Assembly: GCA_030704615.1 (NCBI GenBank)
Contig: CM060732.1
Coordinates: 19,838,001-19,902,000 of the forward strand
Direction: 5' to 3'
Origin: Takakia lepidozioides
Taxonomy: Eukaryota > Streptophyta > Takakiopsida > Takakiales > Takakiaceae
Length of the DNA: 64,000 nucleotides
Part shown: positions 46,762-55,749 of the stretch, piece after piece
Layout of the letters: each line of letters starts with the position of its first letter
How positions within the stretch are numbered: position 1 is the stretch's first letter
Made by a program: the position numbers and the translations under genes
The notes under the pieces: generated by a model
Database searches by the model: none
Seen by the model: the letters and a program-made list of their open reading frames with translations, nothing else
Told to the model about the DNA's origin: nothing

Positions 46762-47731
46762 TCAGTCTGACTCAGAGTCAGTACAATGTATCCCCGCTTC
46801 CTCTGCATCTAAGTCTAAGTATTTTAGAACACCGGATCCACGCTGGATACACCTACGGCTGGCCACTAAAAAGTCAGGGGATAGGGACTTGGCCGCGTGA
46901 AGTGCCATTGTTTCGGCATAAACAGGAAGCAGAAAATTGGAAAGGGGGCTGTCGAAAACAGACTCGCCAGAAATGACTGTATCTCCTGAAGATCCACCGC
47001 TGTCTTTCCTGAAAGACAGCCTGAAAAAGTTATTACTGTAACTTTGATGTTATCGAGAAATTGAGTATGACTCCCAAAGAGGGTTTAGAACTTACTCACA
47101 TGAAAAGTCGTTGTCGACCTGCTTATCTTCGGGATCGTCATCATTTCGAATTTGAATCCGATCAGTCTGTGTGCCTGAAGTGGAGCCAGACAAAAGGGGA
47201 GGAGCACTGTGTTGTAGAGGTCAGAATCACCCTCCATGCCAAAAAGGCTTCTTCCGCCTGTCTTGCATGCATGGTAAATTGCTCCTGCACCAGACAGGAG
47301 AACATGAACAGTTTGGAGGGGGGGATTTAAGCAGATGAAACTGTTGAAAGGAAACCAATTCGGAAGGGAAAAAACGAACATGTGGACACAGAAAGATCGA
47401 CCACCCGTGCAGAGCGGTGGCTGCATGACTCCAGCAGTATTTGCATGAACGCTGGTGACTTTTTCCTTTGCACCTCTCCAGGGAGTGCCATCTGGTCTCT
47501 TTAGAGTCTGACTGGACTGCATGAAGTTGTACAAAATGTCATCGACATGGGGCTCATAGGGGGGGTTGACGAAACAACCCTGGTCAGAAATCTCAAAGCT
47601 GCGGATGGCGGATGGTGTCTTTGAGGTGCGAATCCTCCGCAGGCAGATCGCCTCGAACATCCTCGTCTGGCAAAGATAGCAGGTTAGTGTGGTAAACACA
47701 ATCTATAGTGGAAGTGTGTACATCGGCTATT
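46762..47731 (-). pseudogene. ParB-methyltransferase copy 2, exons 7-9
   Basis: Exon 7 starts at 47666 and exon 8 at 47284. The last exon runs from about 47030 to the TGA at 46762-46764. Exon 7 has RMFEAICLRRIRTSKTP, FEISDQGCFVNPPYEPH and, after a 1-nt insertion near 47450, VVDLSVST. Exon 8 has GRSLFGMEGDSDLYN and an acidic stretch NDDDPEDKQVDNDF. The last exon has FDSPLSNFLLPVYAE and DAEEAGIHCTDSESD. These give the C-terminal half of the methyltransferase-like domain (motif I and the GxE loop of beta-class enzymes) and the conserved tail. The donor after exon 7 is changed relative to copy 1. This part is separated from exons 1-6 by the retroelement at 47736-59668. Confidence 0.65.
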
Positions 47732-47735
47732 CAGA

Positions 47736-48093
47736 TGTCAAGTTAAATAAGCACAGTGTGAAAACAGCTAGAATAAAACTAGTTATTTGTATTTAACACT
47801 TGGATTTAGGTCAAGTGTTAAATCAGGTGTCAAGTTTAGTTTTGACACCTGGTCTGTCTTATCTTCACGAGAGCGGCAGTCGCGCAGCTCATCTCTCTCG
47901 AGTTGAGCCTGCGCGACCGAGCTCCTGCATCGTTTAGGACTGAGTGTGCTCATGATGGGAGTGTAGGTTGTTGTGGGGTGGAGTCCCCACAGCTTGGGGT
48001 GCCCCTGGCTCGACTTCTGTTTTAAAGAGTGATAGCGATGGATTTCATATTTCTTGTGTTGGGAGTGTGTGTGTCCTTTTAGCTTTCTTATCA
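47736..48093 (+). repeat. 5' LTR segment, 358 bp
   Basis: 358 bp from TGTCAAGTTAAATAAG to GCTTTCTTATCA, identical to 59225-59582 except at 47990. The next 18 bp (48094-48111) are an exact reverse complement of 47885-47902 inside this LTR. The 86-bp segment that follows the 3' copy is missing here, and no tRNA primer-binding site is recognisable. The 103-codon frame on its minus strand, present in both LTRs, is a by-product of the repeat. Confidence 0.85.
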
Positions 48094-50277
48094 CTCGAGA
48101 GAGATGAGCTGTATCTAGTTTTCTTGTAGTGCTAAGCTAGATAGAGTTCTTTTATGTTAGCACTATGTCAATGGTCGAGGTGAAGAGAGCGGCATGCTTG
48201 ATGACAACGTGGTTCTCCAACTCGTTATAAGCTATACCAAGCTCGTCCAAGAAGTGTTTTCCGTTTTGTTGTTGTTGCACAGGAGCGATGTATTTTGGAG
48301 GAAGTTGATTTGGGGGGGGAGCAGAAGAATGTGTTCACCATAACCTATGATTGAAAGGGGAAGACGAGATTCCACGCTTGCAAGCTACCTGCAGAAGCAA
48401 GCTGCGATCTAGTTCGAGTGCGAGGTTCTGAGGACAGACCTCGATCACAATGATCTTGTCGAAAGGCTGTGCAGGGTAAAGGATCCATAGCTACTTGGAC
48501 GAAGGTCCTGAAACCACTGTCGTATAGCAGCTGGTAGGGTTTCTCTCGTTGCCAGTTGTAGGAGGGTGGTAAACACGAGCTCCAGAAATAGCTCCCCGCT
48601 TGAGCCAGAATTCCACCAAAAGAAAACGGGTTGAAAGACTGAGCTGCATGCCATCCGTGCAGCGGGGGAGTACGGTGGCAGACACCTTGGCTTGGTGGGC
48701 AGATCATAATCGTATGTTCGAAGCGCAAACAGGCAGTAGCGTTGAAGGCCAAGCTCCCGTTCACAGTGTCCGTCATGGCTGCAGGGAAAAACATCCGGAA
48801 AGCTCCTACACAGGGTTCTAAGAAGGGTTGTATGAGCAATTGATATAGAAAGGGGGACCTGCAGGCTGAGGGTGAGCAGATTTCCCCAGTAACTGCACTT
48901 GTCGCCTTTGATGAAAAACCCAATGGCTTGGACCTTGCTGCTGCTGAGGTGGTGCATGTTGGAAGAGGTGCCTGCCGTCAATTTGTGAAGGAGTTTTTCT
49001 TGCTGCGCTTCCTTTGCGCGAGCTGCAGATTGACATCAAGAAGGGGCTGCTTGGCAAGGTCCCATTGCACCAGCGGCTGCAGATTGAGTTCCACTTTACT
49101 GAGGCAATCGCGAATTCCTGCAGTTTGGTTTTGTTTGGTTTTGTGAAGACACAAAATGCCGACTCCAGCTGGAACGGGCAGTATCGGCCAGCCAAGGTAT
49201 AATGATTCGTTGTTGAAAAAGCTGAGTGATCACGCTTTGGAATCGCTCAGCCAACATGGGTGATGGGCCCTGCCCTCCCTGAGCAATTGGCCCCTCATAA
49301 GCATAAGCTGAGGTGGGTAACTCCAGATCACTCCTCATGAACCAGACTTGGTGACTGTCACTGGATGAAGGAGTCCAGAATCCTTCAGAAGTCAAGCTTG
49401 CTGATGGTTTGGAAGCGACACATTTCGTCCTTGCAGATCTCAGAGGGAGAGGCAAGAAGGCGGTTTGTCGGAGCTGGTGCTGAATTGAGCTGCAAATCCT
49501 GGGACTAACCAGAACCAAAGGCTTCACAAGCAACGCATGCGCCATGGATTCCCGAGAGATGCCGAAGCATGTTGTTTGTAGTCTCTAGGTCGCTCAGCTT
49601 GAGAGAGGTTGAGTGGACAACCTTTAAGAGCAAGGAGCTGGTAGGAGCTGACTGAGCAGAACCAGGAGCTGGTAGGAGCTGACGGAGCAGAACCAGGAGC
49701 AGGCATCTCTGCTGCATGGCTTTGGAGATTGACGAGCATGCAAGCTGCTCATGCGCAACCCTTTGATCAGGTTTTTGATCGGCCGAATCGGCCAACACCC
49801 CACACCACCTCCTTGTTCCTGCTTGCTCGCGCAGGCTTGGCCATCGCTGCCCTCGTCTGCGTCCGTCTTGCTTCTCTCCCTGGGCAATGACGAACATGAA
49901 GTCCCGTGAGAGCAAAGACCCGGAGTCAGCATAGTCGGGGAACGGCCTCGGGAACCCGTAGATAACCTGGGAACAGGTTGTAATGACGAGAACGTTTGGG
50001 TGTTAAAAAAATAAAATAAAATCTTTTGATCTAATTTAAAGGATTTAGAGCCTAATTGGTCATATCTTTGTCAAATGGACTCTGTTTGACCCAGTTTTTG
50101 GGGGGATAGCTGCAGAAAGGGGAAATCTACCTATCTAAACCTGGTTTCTGCTTTGGGGACTCTGCTAAAAATCTATGGAATTTTTAGAGTGTGAGAGTGT
50201 CATGAAAGATCCACAATCCTGTCTCTAGAACCTGTGCTGGTCTATATGAGAGACAAATTGGTGGATGTACTCCATGC
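48094..50277. other. Element leader with unidentified, possibly captured sequence
   Basis: No gene I can name. Plus-strand frames around 48915-49202 (GLLGKVPLHQRLQIEFHF, FGFVKTQNADSSWNG) and minus-strand frames around 49915-49100 (LSDLETTNNMLRHLSG, ERFQSVITQLFQQRI) look protein-like but are broken. About two units of a 31-bp tandem repeat with CAGAACCAGGAGCTGGTAGG lie at 49625-49705. The leader is long for a Ty3/gypsy element, which would fit captured host sequence. Confidence 0.4.
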
Positions 50278-51027
50278 ATGGCTGGGGGAAATGAGGACGT
50301 AATTGAAGGGCAGGTCTCTTCTCTTAGTCTGTGCACACAAGGGGACACGATTTATGTTTCCCAAGGAACTCAGACTGATTTGAGTAGAGAACAGTTGGAC
50401 GAGTTGATTGCATACTGGGAGTCAGGCATTAGCAGTAGACAACAGACTGTTGTAGTTGGCATTGAGGGCCTCAATATCGCCTTGGACAGTCAGAACTCTG
50501 TTGGAGCCAGCAGTTCTGCAGCTGTAGGTGAAATACCAAAGTGGGTGAAAGCTAGGCTTGGAACACAGCCAAAGACAGCCCCGGGGACCAAGGTGTTCAG
50601 CCACAAGGCCGTGGTGTACTGGAGCAGAGGAGCAGGAGCTGCACAAGTTTGTGCAATTAGACAGTGTTGCAGTCGGACACGCTCTGCACAAGGCAACCAC
50701 GAGCGGGGGTTCATTAGCGAGGACAAGTTTGTTCTGTTTGAAGGCGATGCAGTCATTCGCAATGAAGACACCCGCAATCGTCTCAAAGCTTTCGAGTTGA
50801 GAGACTATCAGACCCTACCTTTGTTTTCTTTAGTGTTCAGTGAGCGGGAGATAGCAGAGTGTTGCTTTGTCTCTACCTGGCAGAAAGAGGAGGAGGGTTG
50901 GTTAGAGCGAGCTACTGTAGCTTGGGACAAGGTTAGTGGCAGGTTTCTGGACATAGATATACCTCCTACACCTTACCATCAAGCAGAGCGAGGCACTTTG
51001 AGAGAAGTCTGGAAGTTGATAGCATAG
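50278..51027 (+). CDS. Accessory ORF upstream of gag, unknown function
   Basis: 249 codons with an ATG at 50278 and TAG at 51025-51027. I do not recognise it. Visible features: an N-terminal acidic and Ser/Gln-rich part (TQGDTIYVSQGTQTDLSREQ), a possible amphipathic stretch LDELIAYWESG, a central segment that may contain a local frame change (AAQVCAIRQCCSRTRSAQG is Cys/Arg-rich and unlike its surroundings), and a C-terminal half rich in charged and aromatic residues. It may be an accessory or gag-related protein of the element. The 51028-51546 gap to the next frame holds no other gene. Splicing from this ORF into the gag frame is possible but not shown. Confidence 0.45.
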   Translation: MAGGNEDVIEGQVSSLSLCTQGDTIYVSQGTQTDLSREQLDELIAYWESGISSRQQTVVVGIEGLNIALDSQNSVGASSSAAVGEIPKWVKARLGTQPKTAPGTKVFSHKAVVYWSRGAGAAQVCAIRQCCSRTRSAQGNHERGFISEDKFVLFEGDAVIRNEDTRNRLKAFELRDYQTLPLFSLVFSEREIAECCFVSTWQKEEEGWLERATVAWDKVSGRFLDIDIPPTPYHQAERGTLREVWKLIA

Positions 51028-51540
51028 ATCAGGATTAGATCTTGCTTGGGCGGGCTTCTATTCTTCCCCTCCATCTCTGTACTATTTTCATTACCTTGTA
51101 CTTGTAGTTGCCAAAGCCTCTCTTGGTGGAGGCCAGTCAGTCCGGGGTTTTGGGCTGGGATATTCTGCAGGATCAGCGTTGCTGCTGGATTTTGGTGTGG
51201 GGGTGTTGATGTTTTGATTTCTTGTGTTTGGATCCCCCCCAACACCTGCATGCTTGACTGTGCGCCATGTTGGTTTTGTGTGGGCGCTTGCTTTCATAGG
51301 GATTAGGCCGGATTTGATCACCGGTCAATCCTAGAGTATGCTGTCGGTGGTGAGGCTGGAGTGATGACCAGCAAGACCACCAGTGTTTCTTCTATGGTGA
51401 GGCTGGGTTGATGACCAGCCAACCATAGGAGTTCTTGCGGTGGATGCAGGTGCAGGTGCCCTGAGCCATTGGGATATGACCCTTAGACTGCAACAGGTGC
51501 CCACCCGTGTCACTATTAGATTAGTACTAGAGCCTTATAG

Positions 51541-54500
51541 TGTCACGTGGAGGAGGTGCACATTGTGAGTGTCATTACGGAGTTACCCAAGGGTTTTGAG
51601 GGGAGTACGGCTACAAGCAGTGACAGTGAGAGTGGGGTCACAAGACGAGGTATTCGGTTCAGACCACCTTCACCGCCACCCTCAACTACTGTAGAGTCAG
51701 ACACAGACTCGGAGGCTTCATCAACAGGTGTGCACTTTCATTCGCCATTGTTGTGGGACGACATGGAGGAGATGTATGGAGCTACCAAGGGGCCTCGTAG
51801 GTACTCTGGAGCTGTGGGCACAATCGAGTTGGATGACTTTATCCAGGAGTTCGACAGCTGGTGTGATTTGCAGCAGATGCGCAATCCACAGCTATTCACC
51901 CCATTCATGGCGTGGAAGGGACTGTTCCAGCATTTGGAAGGCCCGCCTATGGACGATTACCACGAGTTCAGGCGAGGACATGAAGCAGAGATTGAGGAGT
52001 GGAGGATGTATTGGTCACCTGACTACGTCTCCATTACTCGAGGCACGACGCGACCAGTAGCTGCATCAGTACCAATAGCTCCCACTGCCAGCACTAGTAG
52101 TGGAGCAAGTAGTGCTGGTACTTCTGAGGTGGTACCAGTTCAAAAGGTGCTACTCTCCTGCCACGACTACAACACATTGCCTAGATTCAACCCGGTGGTG
52201 GAGTTCTTCCAGGAGTTGCGGAGGAACTACCAAGGTGTACGGACAGAGAAGCTGCGAAGTTTGCAAGACTTCCAGCGCAAACCCAGTGAGAGCCTGCGAG
52301 AGGCGTACACTCGTATGAGGCGCTTGATAAGTGTGACCCAAGGGGTTACTGAAGCTCAGGCAATCCAGTTTTGGTATGGAATTCTGGACAAGGAGCTCAA
52401 GAGAAGGGTGCGAGATGCAACCCTGTTACAAGCAGCCCAACCCACATTAGCAGATGTGTTTCTGCTGGCTGAGCGGATTGAGCTCAACATGGTGGAGGAG
52501 CGAGTTGTTACAATTGGATTTGGCAAGGACATGCCTGTACGGGGCACAGCTGTCAGCCCACAAGCACAAGGGACTGCCCAACAGCGTGGTCAGGGGGGCA
52601 AGGTTGCCCAGCCCAAGTTCCATGGAGCTTACAGGGGACCTCAGGTGCAGAGGCCCGTGGCATCTTTTGCAGGCCAACAGCAACCAGGGGTGATATGTTG
52701 GACATGTGGAGGACCCCATGTCAAGAGAGATTGCCCAGAGAGTGGCAGAAGGCCGGCACAAGCACAGCCTGCACAGTTGCAGTGTGGGCATTGTGGCAAG
52801 TATGGGCATGGAGATGCCCAGTGTTATGACTTGCATCCTGAGTTGCGCCCAGGCCAGTTCCAAGGGAACAATGGTGGCCGGGGGCGAGGTGGACCAGCCC
52901 AAAGAGGACGAGGTGGTCGGGCACGAGGTGCAGGCCAAGGGCAACCTCCACATGGCCAAGGACGCGGAGGTCAGGGTGTTGACCAAGGCATGGCCAATCG
53001 GCTTCAGCAGCTAGAGCAGAGGCTCGCTGCCATGGCTATAGCTCAGGCGGTACCGGCTCCCAGGCGGGATGGCCCACCTCCTGCTCCTGAGGGAGGAGAT
53101 ATGGGCGGAATGGGATTCATGTGCGGAGCAGCACTACCATTAGAGCAGGTGGAGTCTGCTGCAGCCGTGACTCGAGGAGCAACACGAGTTCCTGAGCCAC
53201 GAGGTGCAGAGGTGGAGTTGGATCCACAACGTGGGGAGGCAAGCCGTCAGGCAAGGCTGCCTCAGTCATTCACCTTGGCGGAGACAGTGTCAACGCCATC
53301 CATGGCACCTAGTTCTCGCCCGACTGTTACCGAGGCGGAGGTTACTATGCCATTGGGAAGAGCTACACGTGCAGCACTGACACCTACTACCAAGGCTAGT
53401 GCAGCCGGTGTGTTATTGGGAGCAGCCACCTCTGTGTGTCAAGCCCCACTGTTCTCGGCGACCATGATTGCGACGCCGGGAGTGAGACCAGCTGCAGTGT
53501 TCAGACTAGCAGCAACACTCTGCGAGAGTGGAGAGGTCACTTCATCTTCTGCGGAGTTAGTGGAAGGTGTAGTGGCAGAGGGATCCTCGGATTTGAGGGT
53601 CAAGACTGCCACGGCAGCGCCCTGGCAAGCTGCAGCTGCCAGATTGACGGAGCTGCCAGCTAGGCCAGCCTTTGAGCGCGCCATGGTGACACCTGGAGTT
53701 GTCTTGTTAGACAACCAGGGAGGCATTTTCACTTTGAGTGGACCGGCAGGCAAGAAGTACCGGCCACTGCGGGTCTTGTTGGACTCAGGAGCTCAGCCAC
53801 TGATGTTGGGCAGAGCTGCTATTGCAGGTTTGGGCCTCATGGAGGCGGATATGGAGCCTTGTCCTTTCCAGATACAGACATCTCTGGGAGGATCAGAGCA
53901 GGCTCGCGGCATGACACGGCATCAGTTGGCTATTAGACTGCAGCCGGATCATCCTGTAGATGGCTCAGTGATGCGAGCCAAGGCCATTGTGACAGACGCG
54001 GTCTCTTACGATGTCCTCGTTGGTGGGGCAGTGTTATACCCCATGGGCTTCACCCTGGATTTCTGGGAGGAGTCAGCATCCTACAGGCCTGGATGGCAGT
54101 CAGGGGATGGTCGCCGTGCACAGCTCCCTGTGACATTCATTGGGGGTATTGCAGCTGCTCAGCGGGGCAAGATGCCAACACTAGCCGCCTTCACAGCTGC
54201 AGTCAGCTGGCCTGGAGAGTTGCTGGAAGGCAATGCCCATGCAGAGGATGTGCCACCTCCAGCAGAGCAGGATGACATGCATGGTACGGCGGAGTTGCCT
54301 GCCATGGTTGCTCACACTCCGTTGTGGGGTACGAGCAAGGATTTGCAGCACGCTGCTGATGGACGGGTGCAACAAGCTTGGGTAGAAGCTTTTGTACCGT
54401 CAGGAGAGGAGGAGAGTGCGGTGATTGCACCAGGGCCACCTCAGTTGTCGCCATTGGACACCACACCTCTTGTGTGGCAGCGACCGGATGAAGGCATATG

Positions 54501-55743
54501 CCTTCTGGACTTATTTGGCGGGATCAGCACTGGATTGGCTGCAGTGCTGCAGGCAGGTGTACGAGTTCGACGTTACCTGTATGTGGAGAGGGATGAGACT
54601 GCACGACGCGTCTCACTGCGCCATGTTGCTCAGATGGTGCAGCAGCACCCTGAGTTGTTGCCGGTGTCTGCAGTTCGTGGATATCAGCAGGCCTTGCCAG
54701 CAGACATTGCGTTGCTGGGGGCGCAGGATTTGGAGCGGGTTGGCTCCATTGATCTGGTAGTGGCAGGTTGGCCCTGCCAAGGGCATTCATCAGCCGGGCA
54801 TGGCAATGGATTGCGAGACTCGAGGACGGGTCTGTTTTGGGAGATGGTGCGGATTTTGCGCCACTTGCAGCTTCATCAGGCTGTATCTCCGGCATACATC
54901 TTGGAGAATGTGCCACTGATGGGTGATTCTCGGGCCAGGGTGATGGCCAGTGTGCATCAAGTCCGGTCGTGGCTTGGGTCAGCAGTATTGCTGGATGCAG
55001 CTGCAGTGGGGTCACGGGCTCATCGTCCACGACTATGGTGGACTAACTTGATGCCACCCGCACTGCTCAAGCGTGCATTTGATGGGGTGCAGCGGCCAGC
55101 ACACCTCACCGTGGATGGCATTTTGGACACAGGAAGGCAGTCTCAACGTGTGAGACACGATGACCGTTCGCCTTTGGCAGTGGTCAACAGGGTGGGTCAA
55201 CCACGAGCAGCATTACCTACACTGCTCAGCTTCCCAGGATCCCATGCTTTTCGGGATGGTGGACCTGGCCTCCTGTGGGATGCTCAGTTGCAGCAGTTAG
55301 TGGAGCCTAATGCCGACGAGCGAGAGCGGGCTATGGGGTTTTCCACTGGGACCACGGCGGTGCCTTCTCTTTCTGAGGCATCACGTCGTCAGGTGTTGGG
55401 GCAAGCAATGGATCTCAATTGCTTGACCTGGATTGTCAGCTTGGCTATGGCTGAGCAACGTAGAGTGCGGAGTGCACTTCCCTTGATGGTCTCTCTGCCT
55501 ACCGAGACGGTACAGGCAGCGAGTGGGGGCGAGCCGGTGAGGACCACGAGGTGTAGACATCCATGGCACATGTGGGAGGTGCTCGAGGTTCAGAGGGAGT
55601 TGGCAGCGAAGGCAGCTGTGATGGATGAGGTTGGGGATTCTTCTCGGGATGAGGAGGTTCTCAATGATGAGATGATGGGGCAGGATGAGGCCTTGTCATT
55701 GACTGAGCAGGAAGGGGGTACTGCTCAAGAGGTTGCAGCATAG
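51541..55743 (+). CDS. Gag-protease-DNA cytosine methyltransferase polyprotein
   Basis: Open from 51541; the first in-frame ATG is 51763. The Ser/Pro-rich coding before that ATG may be reached by splicing or a non-AUG start. Numbered from 51547: gag region about 195-330, zinc knuckles from C384 (CWTCGGPHVKRDC) and C413 (CGHCGKYGHGDAQC), Gly/Arg/Gln-rich RNA-binding stretch 430-480, protease LLDSGAQ with D746. A cytosine-5 methyltransferase domain spans about 984-1305: motif I LLDLFGGISTG (986-996), catalytic PCQ with C1077, ENV (1120-1122), HRPRLWW (1159-1165), and a C-terminal ERAMGFSTG and RRQVLGQA that fit motifs IX-X. The order and FGGISTGL/HRPR text resemble DNMT3 rather than DNMT1. All core catalytic residues are present, so an active 5mC writer is plausible. 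It ends in UAG. Confidence 0.85.
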   Translation, partial: CHVEEVHIVSVITELPKGFEGSTATSSDSESGVTRRGIRFRPPSPPPSTTVESDTDSEASSTGVHFHSPLLWDDMEEMYGATKGPRRYSGAVGTIELDDFIQEFDSWCDLQQMRNPQLFTPFMAWKGLFQHLEGPPMDDYHEFRRGHEAEIEEWRMYWSPDYVSITRGTTRPVAASVPIAPTASTSSGASSAGTSEVVPVQKVLLSCHDYNTLPRFNPVVEFFQELRRNYQGVRTEKLRSLQDFQRKPSESLREAYTRMRRLISVTQGVTEAQAIQFWYGILDKELKRRVRDATLLQAAQPTLADVFLLAERIELNMVEERVVTIGFGKDMPVRGTAVSPQAQGTAQQRGQGGKVAQPKFHGAYRGPQVQRPVASFAGQQQPGVICWTCGGPHVKRDCPESGRRPAQAQPAQLQCGHCGKYGHGDAQCYDLHPELRPGQFQGNNGGRGRGGPAQRGRGGRARGAGQGQPPHGQGRGGQGVDQGMANRLQQLEQRLAAMAIAQAVPAPRRDGPPPAPEGGDMGGMGFMCGAALPLEQVESAAAVTRGATRVPEPRGAEVELDPQRGEASRQARLPQSFTLAETVSTPSMAPSSRPTVTEAEVTMPLGRATRAALTPTTKASAAGVLLGAATSVCQAPLFSATMIATPGVRPAAVFRLAATLCESGEVTSSSAELVEGVVAEGSSDLRVKTATAAPWQAAAARLTELPARPAFERAMVTPGVVLLDNQGGIFTLSGPAGKKYRPLRVLLDSGAQPLMLGRAAIAGLGLMEADMEPCPFQIQTSLGGSEQARGMTRHQLAIRLQPDHPVDGSVMRAKAIVTDAVSYDVLVGGAVLYPMGFTLDFWEESASYRPGWQSGDGRRAQLPVTFIGGIAAAQRGKMPTLAAFTAAVSWPGELLEGNAHAEDVPPPAEQDDMHGTAELPAMVAHTPLWGTSKDLQHAADGRVQQAWVEAFVPSGEEESAVIAPGPPQLSPLDTTPLVWQRPDEGICLLDLFGGISTGLAAVLQAGVRVRRYLYVERDETARRVSLRHVAQMVQQHPELLPVSAVRGYQQALPADIALLGAQDLERVGSIDLVVAGWPCQGHSSAGHGNGLRDSRTGLFWEMVRILRHLQLHQAVSPAYILENVPLMGDSRARVMASVHQVRSWLGSAVLLDAAAVGSRAHRPRLWWTNLMPPALLKRAFDGVQRPAHLTVDGILDTGRQSQRVRHDDRSPLAVVNRVGQPRAALPTLLSFPGSHAFRDGGPGLLWDAQLQQLVEPNADERERAMGFSTGTTAVPSLSEASRRQVLGQAMDLNCLTWIVSLAMAEQRRVRSALPLMVSLPTETVQAASGGEPVRTTRCRHPWHMWEVLEVQRELAAKAAVMDEVGDSSRDEEVLNDEMMGQDEALSLTEQEGGTAQEVAA

Positions 55744-55749
55744 CAACCA
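55741..55749 (+). promoter_or_regulatory. Leaky UAG with CARYYA context
   Basis: The stop codon TAG is followed by CAACCA, an exact match to the CARYYA hexamer that promotes readthrough in tobamovirus-type leaky stops. The frame behind it stays open, without shift, for 1045 codons of pol. Readthrough would make a small share of Gag-PR-DNMT-Pol fusion, which suits Gag:Pol ratios. Confidence 0.65.

Noticed and set aside
47783-48094. 103-codon minus-strand ORF present twice (also 59272-59583)
   Set aside because: It lies within the duplicated LTR segment; identity comes from the repeat, and the peptide has no motif.
52860-53000. Gly/Arg-rich segment of Gag as a separate RNA-binding gene
   Set aside because: It is in frame within the Gag polyprotein, next to the zinc knuckles, where such stretches are expected.
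5352-55743. UAG reassigned to glutamine, as in some green algae
   Set aside because: Some TAGs fall at Gln positions, but others replace Trp or Glu, TGA and TAA stops occur too, and other defects accompany them. Decay explains this better.
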